Shown: positions 34,699 through 44,597, counted from the stretch's first letter. The stretch is DNA of 64,000 bases from Streptomyces sp. SAJ15 (GCF_007595705.1 NZ_NISY01000008.1:1-64000), one strand, 5' to 3'. A program made the numbers and translations. The notes: generated from the sequence alone by a model not told the origin.

Positions 34699-35225
34699 GG
34701 CGGACTCCTCTCGGCCCTCGACCGTTCACATGGTCCCTCTCGCGTGCTGACTCCGCCCGCCGACCGGACTCAGCGCAAACCGGTGCCTGGGGCTGATCCC
34801 GGACCCGGACCCGGACCTTGATCGGGACCGGCTGCGCGGGCCCGTATGCCTGGCAGGCGGGCCCGTACGCCTGGCGGCTCACGCTGTACGACGCCCCCGG
34901 AATTCGCCCGATCGGCGGGGCCGCCGTGGCGCGCTCCTGATGCGTGCACCCCTTCGGCCGCTGCTCACGCACAGTGGAGACATGAACGCAGGCGACGGCA
35001 ACGTTCCGGCCCGGGTCCAGGGTCACGGCAAACCGTGCGCCGGGCATGCTGCGGGCGGCGCCCAGCCGCAGGCCCGATGTGGCAGGTAGCAGCGGTTACG
35101 CCTCCGGGCCCGCAGAGCGGGGACCCGCCCACTGGCAGCTCCACCCGCACAGACCATTCCGCGTTTGACACGCTTCGGGCGGATGACAGGGTGGTATGCG
35201 GGGGCAGACGGTTGGGAGGCTCGCC
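34699..35225. other. intergenic stretch, no supported gene
   Basis: About 530 bases. It contains a short duplication of GGGCCCGTAYGCCTGGC near 34841 and 34860, and runs of GGACCC near 34800. Open frames here lack coherent protein features. Promoters for the DoxX and PPOX-like genes should lie at its two ends. Confidence 0.4.
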
Positions 35226-35659
35226 ATGACATCCGGTCCAGCACGGCGTTCCGCGGCGCGGCAACTGCCGCTCAGGCTTTCGGTCGGCTCGTTCTTCCTC
35301 AGTTCCGGACTGGCGAAACGGCGCGCGGACCCGGACACCGCCGAGGGGCTGCAGCAGTTCGCCACCACCGCCTACCCCTTCCTGGGCAGGATCGACGCCG
35401 AGCGGTTCGCCCGACTGCTGTCCACCGGGGAGCTCGCCATCGCCGCCGCGCTGCTCCTGCCGGTCGTCCCTGCCGTTGTCGCCGGGGGCGCACTGACCGC
35501 GTTCTCCGTCGGCACCCTCGGGCTCTACCTGCGATCGCCGGGCATGCGCCACGAAGGCAGCCTGCGCCCACCGAACAGGGACTCCCACTCGCCAAGGACG
35601 TCGGGATGCTGGGCATCGGCCTCTCCCTTGTCGTCGAGGGCGTGAACGAACACCGCTGA
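35226..35659 (+). pseudogene. DoxX-family membrane protein with a late frameshift
   Basis: The N-terminal ~115 codons are DoxX-like: LRLSVGSFFLSSGLAKR, an extracytoplasmic loop and TGELAIAAALLLPVVPAVVA. Near 35569 the frame changes. In the next frame PTEQGLPLAKDVGMLGIGLS completes the last helix, ending VVEGVNEHR. One base too few in CCCACC (giving PPN instead of PTE) explains it. Either the gene is freshly broken or the base is a sequencing error; the rest looks intact. Confidence 0.7.
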
Positions 35660-35878
35660 CCGAGACGCCGTGGGAGCTGCCGTGGACACGACGGGATGAT
35701 TCTTCGAGCCCGGCCATACCGGGGCGCCTGGCGTGAGCTCGTATCCGTAGTAAAGCCGGGTCACCGCTCAGCGTTCGATCCTGCAAAGCAGGGGCCCGTT
35801 CAGGACTCTCGCGGTGAATGCGGCCAGCACTCTCCGTAGGCTCTTACGGGGCATGTTCCACCATCCACGGTGCCCGGC

Positions 35879-36304
35879 TCAGACGACCGGCTGGCCGATG
35901 CCCAGCATGTTCCCCTCGCTGTCACGGAACCACGCGCCCCGTTCACCCCGTGCGCCCTTGCTCGGGTAGTTCCCGTCGATCTCGGCGATCCCGTCCCTCG
36001 TTCGCAGCCCGGGCAGGTCGACCTCCTCGAACACCACGCCACGCCGTTTGAGTTCCGACACCACCGCCTCGATGTCGTCGACCTCCCACCCCATCTGAGT
36101 GAACGTGCCGGGTGATGCCCCCGCCGGCAGGAACAGTGCGAAGTCCACGCCTCCACACCGATACAGGAGCCCGCCAGGCCGTTCGTCGACGGGCTCCAGA
36201 CCGAGCCGCTCGGAGTAGAAGCGGCGTACCCGGTCAAGGTCCTGGGCGGGAAGCCTGGTCGCCACACGGCCCCGGGCCAGAGCATTCCTGTCCTCTGCGC
36301 TCAT
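35879..36304 (-). CDS. VOC-family (glyoxalase-like) protein
   Basis: A 141-residue single-domain VOC protein: GRVATRLPAQDLDRVRRFYS, GGVDFALFLPAGAS, EVDDIEAVVSELKRRGVVFE and FRDSEGNMLGIGQPVV, which supply the paired beta-alpha-beta-beta-beta modules and late metal-ligand Glu. The start at 36304 gives the expected length; open frame extends upstream without homology. The reaction is unknown. Confidence 0.82.
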   Translation of the reverse strand: MSAEDRNALARGRVATRLPAQDLDRVRRFYSERLGLEPVDERPGGLLYRCGGVDFALFLPAGASPGTFTQMGWEVDDIEAVVSELKRRGVVFEEVDLPGLRTRDGIAEIDGNYPSKGARGERGAWFRDSEGNMLGIGQPVV

Positions 36305-36369
36305 GTCTCCAGTCTGCCGTGACCAGCGGCCCGAGAGGCGGAGGCGGCACGCGCGCCACAGCGGTGGCC

Positions 36370-37092
36370 TCAACGAAAGGAAGGTCCGTCGTCCGAGAAG
36401 CCGGGCTCGTCGAAGAGGGTGACGCTGGTCGCCGGACGCGTCTGGCCACCGCCGGGCCGCTGCCCGCCTCCCGCGGCACCGGCTTTGCCGCCGTGTGGGG
36501 TGACGCCGAACCAGGTACCGCCGACCCCCTGCCCGTTGGTGTCGCCGGGCTTGAGGTCCTTGCTGAACCGGTAGACCGGCCAGCCGCCGATGGTCACCTG
36601 GAGGTTGCCGTCGGCGCGCTTGACCACTCCGACGTCGGACTTCTTCACACCATCGATGAAGATCCTGCCGTCGGGGGCGACCACGACCGGCGGCCACGTG
36701 ACGGCGCACTCGTCATTGCAGTTCGACGCGGACGGGTTAGCCGTGTCCTTGTCGAACCGGTAAAGGGTGAAGCCCCCGCCGTTGACCACCACGGGGTCGA
36801 GGTCCCCGGCCCTTCCGGCGCTGAGCTGGACCCACTTCCTGGCCGTCGGCGTCGTGGCGGGGTGTCCCGGCTTGTTCGCCCAGTCACCGGTCTTGGGCTG
36901 GGCCTGGTGCTGCCGCGCGGTGCCGCTCTTGAAGCCCACCGCGGACGCTTCCGACCGCTGGCCGGCTTCGCTGCGCGCGCCGGTGGTGGCCGGTGCGGAG
37001 CCGGCGTTGCCGTCGCTCCCCCCACACGCGGTGAGCAGGACGGCACCCGCGGCGGCGGTGGCGGCGATCATGGCGAAGCGATTGCGGGACAT
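36370..37092 (-). CDS. lipoprotein with two Lipoprotein_15-type repeats
   Basis: A 240-residue lipoprotein (lipobox LLTAC, Cys ~23). Two related repeats follow, GGGFTLYRFDKDTANPSASN and GGWPVYRFSKDLKPGDTNGQG, with CNDECAVTWPPV between them. This is the secreted repeat family PF03640 (COG4315). The tail SVTLFDEPGFSDDG looks like the start of a beta/gamma-crystallin strand but is only ~20 residues. Members of the family are found with electron-transfer and copper proteins; a DM13 gene lies 4 kb away. Function is not established. Confidence 0.8.
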   Translation of the reverse strand: MSRNRFAMIAATAAAGAVLLTACGGSDGNAGSAPATTGARSEAGQRSEASAVGFKSGTARQHQAQPKTGDWANKPGHPATTPTARKWVQLSAGRAGDLDPVVVNGGGFTLYRFDKDTANPSASNCNDECAVTWPPVVVAPDGRIFIDGVKKSDVGVVKRADGNLQVTIGGWPVYRFSKDLKPGDTNGQGVGGTWFGVTPHGGKAGAAGGGQRPGGGQTRPATSVTLFDEPGFSDDGPSFR

Positions 37093-37490
37093 CAGGCTCT
37101 CCCCCTCGTGACGTGTGCCCCGGACCCTCCGGAGCCTTCACGACCCGGTACGGAGGGCCACGCGGCCGGGGCTCAGCCGGTTACGCGCCTGAGACGCAAC
37201 CGCCACCGGTCCGGGTCATTCCGCTCCGGCAGCGGACATCCCGCATCACCACCACGCCGTACCGCCGGCTGAACCCGTATCGCCACCAGCCTTGATCGCC
37301 CGTCCAGGGCGCCGACCGGCGGACCGAGGACGCGCGGGGCCCCTGCGTTGAAGCCTGCTCAGGTGCCCCTGTCGGCTGCGAGGGGCTCGACGGCGACCAG
37401 GCGGCGGCGGCGCCCCGGAACCGATGACCACATGACCTGAGACGACGCTTCCGCCGGCAGATCCCGTGAGGGTGGCTGAGTGCCAGGCAC
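37093..37490. other. intergenic stretch, no supported gene
   Basis: About 400 bases between two minus-strand genes. It should carry the lipoprotein promoter. I see no gene, repeat or clear hairpin. Confidence 0.4.
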
Positions 37491-37961
37491 CTATAGCGGG
37501 CCCAGCACGTCCCCGAGTTCGGCTGCCAGATCGAGGGTTTCAAGCACGGTGAGCAGTTGCCTCTCCTCGTAGCGGAAGTGATTCTCCATGATCGCGCCGA
37601 TGCCTTCGAGGTGGTGGTCGAGTTCCTCGGGCGGCGCGGCCCGGTCGACCGCGGCGCGAAGGTCGCCGAGCAGGTGGGCGATCATCGAGTGATCCTGCTC
37701 AAGCGAGCGAAGCACCGGGCGCAGCTCAGGGTGCGCGGCTGCGATGGCGGGGAACAGGGTGCGGTCTTCGCCTTGGTGGTGGCCGTCGAGGGCCGCGCAG
37801 AAGCCGTGGCAGTACAGCAGTAGTTCACGGGTGGCCGCCTCACCGGGACTGCCTTCGGCGAGGGAATCACGGGTCAGGAGCAGCGCTTCCCGTAGTTGGT
37901 TGTGGACCCGACGTAGTTCTTGACTCCAGGCGATGAGCCTGGTCGTCTCGCGCTCAGTCAC
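37491..37961 (-). CDS. hemerythrin-like HHE-domain protein
   Basis: A 156-residue four-helix protein with iron-ligand candidates spread as in hemerythrin: VHNQL (His), DGHHQGEDRTLFP (HxxxE-type), EQDHSMIAHLL and MENHFRYEERQLL. It probably binds a di-iron centre and senses or buffers oxygen, nitric oxide or peroxide. It stands alone on the minus strand. Confidence 0.85.
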   Translation of the reverse strand: MTERETTRLIAWSQELRRVHNQLREALLLTRDSLAEGSPGEAATRELLLYCHGFCAALDGHHQGEDRTLFPAIAAAHPELRPVLRSLEQDHSMIAHLLGDLRAAVDRAAPPEELDHHLEGIGAIMENHFRYEERQLLTVLETLDLAAELGDVLGPL

Positions 37962-38080
37962 GCGAGAGCGAAGGGTGCGACGCGTGCAACATCGGCCTCC
38001 TTCGATCCGGCGCCTCCATGCCTGACACGGTCTGCCACCGGCACGCGACGCTTACCCAAGCGTATCGCGCCTGCTGCCCG

Positions 38081-38431
38081 TCAACACAGCCGCCTTCCAC
38101 GCGCCGAGCCGGACCCGCGTACCCACCTGACGCGCCGTACGGAACTGCGAGAACCACTCCATACCCGCCCTCCGGCTGCCGCCTCCCCATCGCGGGCTTC
38201 TGGAGGTCGCTGCTGGGCCGCCCACAGGGGCCGTCCCAGCCCGGCTGGGTCCACCTTGGCCATCCAGGCGATCCACAACCCCGCCTTGTCTTCCCTGTGG
38301 CCGAGCCGAAGCACGGGCCCGAAACCGCCGGCGAGTTCGCCAACGCCACGCATAACGGTGAGGTCGCCACCCACAACGTGACGGCCGCCGCGGGGAACAC
38401 GAGCGACGAGGTCGGACGGTGTGCTCTCCAT
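38081..38431 (-). CDS. hypothetical protein downstream of the ASCH gene
   Basis: An ATG three bases after the ASCH stop opens a 116-codon frame: LVARVPRGGRHVVGGDLTVM, then AGGFGPVLRLGHREDKAGLW and a basic tail. The first half looks protein-like, the second is Arg/Gly-rich and doubtful. Family not recognised; it may be a decayed gene fragment. Confidence 0.3.
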   Translation of the reverse strand: MESTPSDLVARVPRGGRHVVGGDLTVMRGVGELAGGFGPVLRLGHREDKAGLWIAWMAKVDPAGLGRPLWAAQQRPPEARDGEAAAGGRVWSGSRSSVRRVRWVRGSGSARGRRLC

Positions 38432-38434
38432 GTC

Positions 38435-38850
38435 TTAATCGGCGAGGCGGAGGTCGGTGATGAGGCGGAAGCGTTCCAGAACCGCCAGCGTCGTGTCGTC
38501 CACGGTGAATTCGGGGTCCTCCAACGCAGCGCCCATTCCCTCGCTGTGCCAGAACCGCTCGTGGCCCGCCCGCCACTCGGCCACGCTGGTGTCCCCCTCC
38601 CCTCGTCCAACAGGTGAGCGAGATCCACCTGCGCCAGCGGGACGACGCGCACGTCGGTGACCTCGATGACCGCGACCGGACGGTCATCCGAGTCGATGAC
38701 CACCGAACGGCTCCCGACTTTCGGCAAGGGCTCCCCCTCATGCTCGTAGCCGACAAGGAGTCCTGTGGTGGAGGTCTTGGAACCGTTCAGGATCGCTGCG
38801 ACGAGCTGGTCGCGCAGCGGGCCGGGGAAGGCGAACTCGGCCCTGGGCAT
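38435..38850 (-). pseudogene. ASCH-domain protein with a G-run frameshift
   Basis: The first 87 codons read as an ASCH protein (FPGPLRDQLVAAILNGSKTS, GSRSVVIDSDDRPVAVIEVT). At the G-rich run near 38595-38607 the frame is lost; in the next frame DTSVAEWRAGHERFWHSEGM and EFTVDDTTLAVLERFRLITD complete a normal ASCH protein with a stop at 38435. Adding a single G restores DEGEGDTS. ASCH domains bind RNA or modified nucleosides. A homopolymer slip or a sequencing error are equally likely. Confidence 0.75.
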
Positions 38851-38985
38851 CGATGCGAGTCATCGGTCTTCACCAGATCGATGCTGGTCAGAGGGCCGTC
38901 GGAAAGGTCCTTACGCATCGCGGAGGTCGCGATCCGCCGGGACCCTGGCCGGACACCTGGACACCGTGGATGCGACGCTGGCGCC

Positions 38986-39711
38986 ATGAGCGATACAGCA
39001 CCGGACCGCGTTCTGGTCGTCGACGACGACCCGACCGTCGCCGAAGTCGTCACCGGCTATCTCCAGCGGTCCGGCTTCACGGTCGACCACGCCGCCGACG
39101 GCCCCGCCGCGCTGCGTGCGGCCGGACGGGCATGGCCGGACCTCGTCGTCCTGGACCTGATGCTGCCGGGCATCGACGGGCTGGAGGTGTGCCGGCGGCT
39201 GCGCGCGACCGCCCCGGTGCCGGTGATCATGCTCACCGCGCGCGGCGACGAGGACGACCGCATCACGGGCCTGGAGCTGGGCGCCGACGACTACGTCACC
39301 AAGCCGTTCAGCCCCCGCGAACTCGTCCTGCGCGTCGAGTCGGTGCTGCGCCGCAGCCGGTCGGCGGCCCTGGCGGCCGACCCGGCCGACCGGCCCCTCC
39401 AGGCCGCGGGGCTGCGGCTCGCCCCGGCGACCCGACGGGCCACCAAGGACGGCCGGGAGCTGGCCCTCACCCTGCGCGAATTCGACCTGCTCGCCCACTT
39501 CCTGCGCCACCCCGGCCGCGCGCACAGCAGGGAGGCCCTGGTGCGGGACGTGTGGGGCTGGGAGTTCGGCGATCTGTCGACCGTCACCGTCCATGTGCGG
39601 CGGCTGCGCGCCAAGGTCGAGGACGACCCCGCCCGGCCCCTGCTGATCCAGACTGTCTGGGGAGTCGGCTACCGGTTCGAGGCGGCCGCCGACCAGGAGG
39701 AGCGGCCGTGA
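38986..39711 (+). CDS. OmpR-family response regulator
   Basis: A 241-residue regulator. The receiver domain (residues ~8-120) has acidic DDD at the start, the phosphorylated Asp in LVVLDLMLPGIDG (~55), the Thr in MLTARGDEDD and the Lys in VTKPFSPREL. The winged-helix domain (~140-232) has LTLREFDLLAHFLRHPGRAH and TVTVHVRRLRAKVEDDP. The GTGA overlap with the kinase gene shows it is one two-component system. The signal and targets are unknown. Confidence 0.92.
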   Translation: MSDTAPDRVLVVDDDPTVAEVVTGYLQRSGFTVDHAADGPAALRAAGRAWPDLVVLDLMLPGIDGLEVCRRLRATAPVPVIMLTARGDEDDRITGLELGADDYVTKPFSPRELVLRVESVLRRSRSAALAADPADRPLQAAGLRLAPATRRATKDGRELALTLREFDLLAHFLRHPGRAHSREALVRDVWGWEFGDLSTVTVHVRRLRAKVEDDPARPLLIQTVWGVGYRFEAAADQEERP

Positions 39712-40829
39712 GCGATCTGCTGTTGATCGCGGCCTTGGCCCTCGCGGGGGCCGGCTGCGCGGGGCTGCTCGGTGCGCTGGCCCTGCGGGTGGTGAGGCAC
39801 CGCTCGGTCGCCGTCTCACTCGCGGTGGTCGCCGCCGTCACGGTCACGGCGATGCTCGCCGGGACGCTGGCCGTGGCGCAGGCCATGTTCCTGTCCCGGC
39901 ACGACCTGACCGTGGTGACCACGGTCGTCGCCATGGCCGCCGTCGTCTCCCTGGCCACCGCACTGCTGCTGGGACGCTGGGTGGTGGCACGCAGCCGCGA
40001 CCTCGCCCTGGCGGCACGGGACTTCGGCGAGGGCGGTGCCTTCGCCGCGCCCACCGGCGCCTCGACCGCCGAACTGGCCGCGCTCTCCCGTGAACTGGCC
40101 GCCACCAGCGCCAAGCTCGCCGCCTCCCGGGAGCGCGAGCGTGCCCTGGAGACCTCGCGCCGCGAACTGGTCGCCTGGATCTCACACGACCTGCGCACCC
40201 CGCTGGCCGGGTTGCGCGCGATGTCCGAGGCTCTGGAGGACGGCATGGCCGCCGACCCCGCCCGCTATCACCGCCGGATCCGCACCGAGGTCGACCGCCT
40301 CAACACCATGGTCACAGACCTCTTCGAGCTCTCCCGCATCCATGCCGGGGCGCTGGCCCTCTCGCCGACCCGGATCTCGGTGTACGACCTGGTGGACGAT
40401 GCCCTCTGCGGTGCCGACCCGCTCGCCCGCGAGCACGGTGTCCGGCTCGTCGGTGGCCGGATCGAGCCCGTTCCGGTCGAGGTGGACGGCAAGGAGATGA
40501 CCCGTGTCCTGGCCAACCTCCTGATCAACGCCATCCGCCACACCCCCGCCGACGGCACGGTCGCCGTCGCCGCCGAACGCCGCGCCGACCACGTCGTGCT
40601 GTCCGTGACCGACGGCTGCGGCGGCATCCCGGAGGACGACCTGCACCGCGTCTTCGACACCGGATGGCGAGGCAGCCAGGCCCGTACACCCCCGGCCGGC
40701 GCGGGCCTGGGCCTCGCCATCGTCCGGGGCATCGTCGAAGCGCACGCCGGGCGGGCCGATGTGCGCAATGTGGCAGGCGGCTGCCGATTCGAGGTCACCC
40801 TTCCGCTCACCGCTGCCGGGACCATGTAA
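39708..40829 (+). CDS. sensor histidine kinase
   Basis: A 373-residue membrane kinase with three or four N-terminal membrane helices (residues ~1-100), a linker, the H-box SHDLRTPLAGLRAMSEALED (His ~162), N-box NLLINAIRHTPADG, DGCGGIP (G1) and GAGLGLAIVRGIVEAHAG (G2). There is only a tiny outer loop, so the signal is probably sensed within the membrane. Phospho-donor to the regulator encoded just upstream. Confidence 0.92.
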   Translation: MSDLLLIAALALAGAGCAGLLGALALRVVRHRSVAVSLAVVAAVTVTAMLAGTLAVAQAMFLSRHDLTVVTTVVAMAAVVSLATALLLGRWVVARSRDLALAARDFGEGGAFAAPTGASTAELAALSRELAATSAKLAASRERERALETSRRELVAWISHDLRTPLAGLRAMSEALEDGMAADPARYHRRIRTEVDRLNTMVTDLFELSRIHAGALALSPTRISVYDLVDDALCGADPLAREHGVRLVGGRIEPVPVEVDGKEMTRVLANLLINAIRHTPADGTVAVAAERRADHVVLSVTDGCGGIPEDDLHRVFDTGWRGSQARTPPAGAGLGLAIVRGIVEAHAGRADVRNVAGGCRFEVTLPLTAAGTM

Positions 40830-41009
40830 GGGACGCCGGGCTCAGCGTGTCCCGGCACCTTCGAGGGGTACCGCGACGCCGCTGCGCGGACGGCGGGCCG
40901 CGGCCGGTGGTCACCCGGGGAGTTCCGGCTCGGCGGCGTACGGCTTGGTGCTGTGATCGGAACGATCACTCGGCACCCGGGCACGCGGAGCGCGGAGCGA
41001 GCCCGTACC

Positions 41010-41576
41010 TCAGCCGGCGGCCTGGGTGAGGTCGGCCGCGCCGAAGGACACCGAGAACCGCTTGCACCAGATCACGGCGCTGTGGAACGCGGACAGATCC
41101 GTGCCGGCGGGGACGGTGTAGTTCTGGTTGCCGATGTTGCCCTTGAGCTTCCCCAACTCCACCGCTCCTTCGCCCAGTCCCGACTCCGCCGCGTCGGCGT
41201 CCCGCGGCGAGAGGTAGACCCGTACGTCCGGGCCGTCCGAGGTGTTCAGATCCTCCAGCCGCAACACGCGGCTGCCATCGGTCAGGCGGAGCGTACGGGC
41301 GGTGCCGCTGGTGCCGTGCTCATGGGAGACGAAGCCGCCGGTGGCCAACTCCTCCAGCCCGCCGGGAGCCCTGCTGGAACCCGCCGGATCCTTGTGGGCC
41401 GCCCCGTCCTCCACCGCCGAACGGGCCGGGGTCGGCAGTGCCTCGTTCACCTCGGTGTCGATGAACGCCTTCCACGGCTGGAAGAGATAGAGCCCCACGC
41501 CGGCGACGACCGTCACTGCCAGGAGGACGGGTATGACGACGCGGCGGGAGAGTCGCGTGCGGATGCGGCGGGTCAT
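41010..41576 (-). CDS. membrane-anchored DM13-domain protein
   Basis: A 188-residue protein with an N-terminal anchor (VVIPVLLAVTVVAGVGLYLF) and a DM13 domain: HEHGTSGTARTLRLTDGSRV, RLEDLNTSDGPDVRVYL and SAVIWCKRFSVSFG with a single conserved Cys. DM13 domains are proposed to take part in electron transfer outside the cell. AGGAGG precedes the start at 41576; frames further upstream are not conserved. Confidence 0.85.
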   Translation of the reverse strand: MTRRIRTRLSRRVVIPVLLAVTVVAGVGLYLFQPWKAFIDTEVNEALPTPARSAVEDGAAHKDPAGSSRAPGGLEELATGGFVSHEHGTSGTARTLRLTDGSRVLRLEDLNTSDGPDVRVYLSPRDADAAESGLGEGAVELGKLKGNIGNQNYTVPAGTDLSAFHSAVIWCKRFSVSFGAADLTQAAG

Positions 41577-41839
41577 CGAAAGGCCTCCTGGTGTGCGGGC
41601 CGGCCGTGTGGCAGACGCCCGCATCATGCGCCGCCGAGTCGACCGACCGCCAGCTCCGAGGGCTGGTGCGGGATACCCGTAAGACTTCGGTAATCCCGCG
41701 TCCCGGTGGCCTTCGCAGTCCTCCCGCCTGCCTGAGCGGCGTGAGCGCTCCTGCACCGCGTCGGTGAACTTCATGACCCCAGCGTCTCGTTGGTGGATAT
41801 CCGGGATGCCGTCGGCGTCCTCGCCACCCCGCACAGCGC

Positions 41840-42136
41840 GACAACCCCACCAACGCCGTCGGCTACCACCCGCTCGGGCGGGAGCTGGACGCCGCCCTCG
41901 ACGACCGTATCGACGTCCTCATCGGCGCGGTCGGCACCGGCAGCGGCCTCTGCCGCATCGGACGCGAGTTGCGCCGGACCGTCCCGGACGTGACGATCGT
42001 CAGGGTGGAGGCCAAGGGGCCGATCGCCTTGGGCGGTCCGGCCCACGACTACTACCAGTCGGGTACCGGCACGCCAGAAGGCGCGACCATCGGCGCCCTG
42101 GTCGACTTCGACCTGATCGACGAGGGGTCAAGGTAG
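41840..42136 (+). pseudogene. cysteine synthase-family (PLP enzyme) internal fragment
   Basis: The frame reads DNPTNAVGYHPLGRELDAAL, then VLIGAVGTGSGLCRIGRELR and GPIALGGPAHDYYQSGTGTP, the middle of a cysteine synthase-like enzyme around the GTGG(S) PLP-phosphate loop. It has no N-terminal part with the PLP lysine and stops early at 42136. A following frame (VGDTEAISIATDLLLIAGGL, to 42280) is not clearly the same protein. Confidence 0.7.
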
Positions 42137-42499
42137 GCGACACCGAGGCGATCTCCATCGCCACCGACCTGCTCCTGATCGCCGGCGGCCTCAAGTTCTT
42201 CGACCGCACCCAGAACATCGGGGTCGGCCTGCCGCGCGGCCTGGACGACACCCCAAGGGCGGCTTCCACGTCACCCTCGTCAGCCGACCCGCGCGTCGCC
42301 GCACGTCTGCATCGGGCGATCATCGCCGATCCCGGCCCGATGGACGGCCCCACCGCGCACATCACCGGGCACAAGGGCCAGAAATCCGCGCGCGGCCTCG
42401 CGCCGGCCATGACGGGACCGCGGTCGACACACATCCCGCGGTACGCCGTCGCGTTCGGCCTGATGCGACTCGGGCTTCTCACCCCCGACACCGGGCTGA

Positions 42500-42958
42500 G
42501 TCGGACAGGCTGAGGGCGTCAACGCGTTCACCGCCGCCGATCTCGGCAGCGACACCGCATCCGCCTACTGCGCGCGCGACGCGCACCGCATCCCGGTCGA
42601 GGACACGGAACAGAACTTCTCCTTCAGCGCCGCCGCGAGCCTTCGCGTCCAGGAGACGGTCAAGGACTCTCCCTCCATCGCCCCGCAGCTGAGGCGCTCC
42701 CGGACCCCCGCGATGCTGATGATCGCCGAGTGCTCCTCCCAGGTCCGCCAATGGGCGACCGCTGCCCTTGCCAACGACCCCGCCATCCAGCGCACGCAGT
42801 ACATGCCCGGCGTTGGACACCACATGTGGAACGGCCTTGACGACAACAACGACCGAGCCGCCGCCGTCATCAGCGCATTCCTTCAGAACAAGCCGGCACC
42901 CCTGCCGAACTACCCCACCCGCGCCGAGATCCCCGCCTTCCTTCGCGACCACAAGTGA
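42500..42958 (+). pseudogene. alpha/beta-hydrolase C-terminal fragment
   Basis: An open frame without a start contains SRTPAMLMIAECSSQVRQWA, QYMPGVGHHMWNGLDDNNDR and NYPTRAEIPAFLRDHK, the last ~120 residues of an alpha/beta hydrolase with the catalytic His in VGHHMW. The nucleophile elbow is missing. It belongs to the same decayed stretch as the cysteine synthase piece. Confidence 0.6.
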
Positions 42959-43283
42959 GACGACCTGCAGCCCGCCACCGGCTCGGCGGGCGAGCGCTCG
43001 AACGCTGCTTGAGCTGGCCCAGGTCGCTGACTTGAGCCTCATGCCCGCAGGTTAGCCAACTCACACGGCCGCGACGACTCATCAGCGCGGTCGTCTTCCG
43101 AAGCTGACCGCATGCCCCGGCAGAGGATCGCTTCACGCCGCCGCCCGAGCCGGTTCTGTGGGCCGTCTGCGGCAATGTAGTCCGCGCCCGCTTGTGCCTG
43201 GTGCGAGGCACCCACACCATGCTGAACCATTGGCCTGGTCAAGACGCAGGGACGTGTCTGAGCGGCATCGAGGGGTACGACCG

Positions 43284-44018
43284 ATGGACAGAGCCGGAGG
43301 TCCGGATCGTAGAGCGCTGCTTGCCGGCGGACTGGTGGGTGTCGCGGTCGCGCTTGCGGGGTGCTCATCGACGAGGCCGGCCTCGTCGGCGACCAGCGCT
43401 TCGCCGGAAGCGCGGCCCACCATGCCCGCCGCGGCATTCGCGAGGCTGATGGAAGGCAACAAGCGCTGGGTGAGCGGAGACCTTCAACACCCCGACCGGG
43501 ATCCGAACCGTCGTCAGCTCGTGGCCCAGCAGCAGGAGCCTTTCGGGGCGATCCTCTCGTGCATCGACTCCCGAGTGCCGCCTGAACTCCTCTTCGATAC
43601 CGGCCTGGGTGACCTTTACGTGATGCGTACCGGCGGGGAGGCGGTCGGCCCGGTGGTCACTGGTTCTGTCGAGTATGGGCCTATGACGAGTGACACCCCC
43701 CTCATCGTGGTCCTCGGGCATCAGCGCTGCGGCGCCGTCAAAGCGGCGTACAAGTCCCTTCATGACGGCAAACCACTGCCCGGCAACCTGCAGGCGATCG
43801 TCAAGGCCCTGCAGCCGGCGTACGAGCAGGCAGTCAGGGAGGGCGGCGCCGACCCGGTCGAGACCATGGCCCGCGCCCAGGTCAAGTTGACCGCGGCCGA
43901 CCTGCGCTCCAACCAGGACCTGGCCCCACTCGTGAAAAAGGGCGCCCTTGCCGTGGTCGGCGCCTACTACTCGCTCGACACCGGCAAAGTGGAAGTCCTG
44001 GCCGGTGCGCCCTCCTGA
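43284..44018 (+). CDS. exported beta-class carbonic anhydrase
   Basis: A 244-residue beta-carbonic anhydrase. Zinc ligands are in SCIDSRVPPE (Cys ~92, Asp/Arg pair) and LGHQRCGAVKAAY (His and Cys ~147-150). The N-terminus PDRRALLAGGLVGVAVALAGC combines a twin-arginine-like motif with a lipobox, so the enzyme is probably a membrane-anchored exported lipoprotein. It interconverts CO2 and bicarbonate. GAGGGG precedes the ATG at 43284. It is one of the intact genes within a decayed region. Confidence 0.88.
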   Translation: MDRAGGPDRRALLAGGLVGVAVALAGCSSTRPASSATSASPEARPTMPAAAFARLMEGNKRWVSGDLQHPDRDPNRRQLVAQQQEPFGAILSCIDSRVPPELLFDTGLGDLYVMRTGGEAVGPVVTGSVEYGPMTSDTPLIVVLGHQRCGAVKAAYKSLHDGKPLPGNLQAIVKALQPAYEQAVREGGADPVETMARAQVKLTAADLRSNQDLAPLVKKGALAVVGAYYSLDTGKVEVLAGAPS

Positions 44019-44258
44019 CCGGTCGGACGAGCCGAACGGGCGTTATCCGGTCGGTGACGGACGAGCGGACCGCTCCCCGAGACGCCCCGAATCAGCTGAT
44101 AAATAGTGGGCGGGCTGCTCGTCGAATCCCTGATCCGCTGGATCCGGCATCGCCGATACGCTGCCGCGGCCGCCCTCGCGCTTTGGACGGTCACCCCGCC
44201 GTTGGCACTGCTCCTCGTCCTGTTCCGAGTAATCCCCTCGCCCCCTGCACCGGCTGCG

Positions 44259-44533
44259 TCAACTCGACGACCAGCGGTTCCAGCACGAGCGGAGGCGGCG
44301 GCCGCCGCTGAGCCGAGGCCGCCGGGCCCGCACCGCCCGGGCCACCAGGTACGAGCGCGTCGGGCTCACGCCGTAGCCGCGGTTCGCCGCCTTCCACGTG
44401 GCCTCCGCGAACGGGTCCGCGTCCTTCGGCACGGGAAGACCACGCCATACACCGACGGCGCCGTGAACACCCCGCGCGCCAGCTCCTCGATCCGGTCCCG
44501 CTTCCGGTCGTAGATCGACCTCTGGAGCACCAT
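44259..44533 (-). pseudogene. unknown small gene with a frameshift
   Basis: From an ATG at 44533 the frame reads MVLQRSIYDRKRDRIEELAR and FTAPSVYGVVFP. The next frame then carries on with VPKDADPFAEATWKAANRGY and GVSPTRSYLVARAVRARRPR to a stop at 44259. The joined product (~90 residues) is basic and helical; family not recognised. It ends the unit downstream of phzF. Confidence 0.45.
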
Positions 44534-44597
44534 GGCCGGACCGGCTTCGGAGCGGCACCGGAGCGGCACCGGAGGGCGGGTGGGCGACCATCGCCCG

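Noticed and set aside
42140..42513. Separate gene after the cysteine synthase fragment
   Set aside because: Only ~45 codons look protein-like before the frame loses sense; no start; treated as decay.
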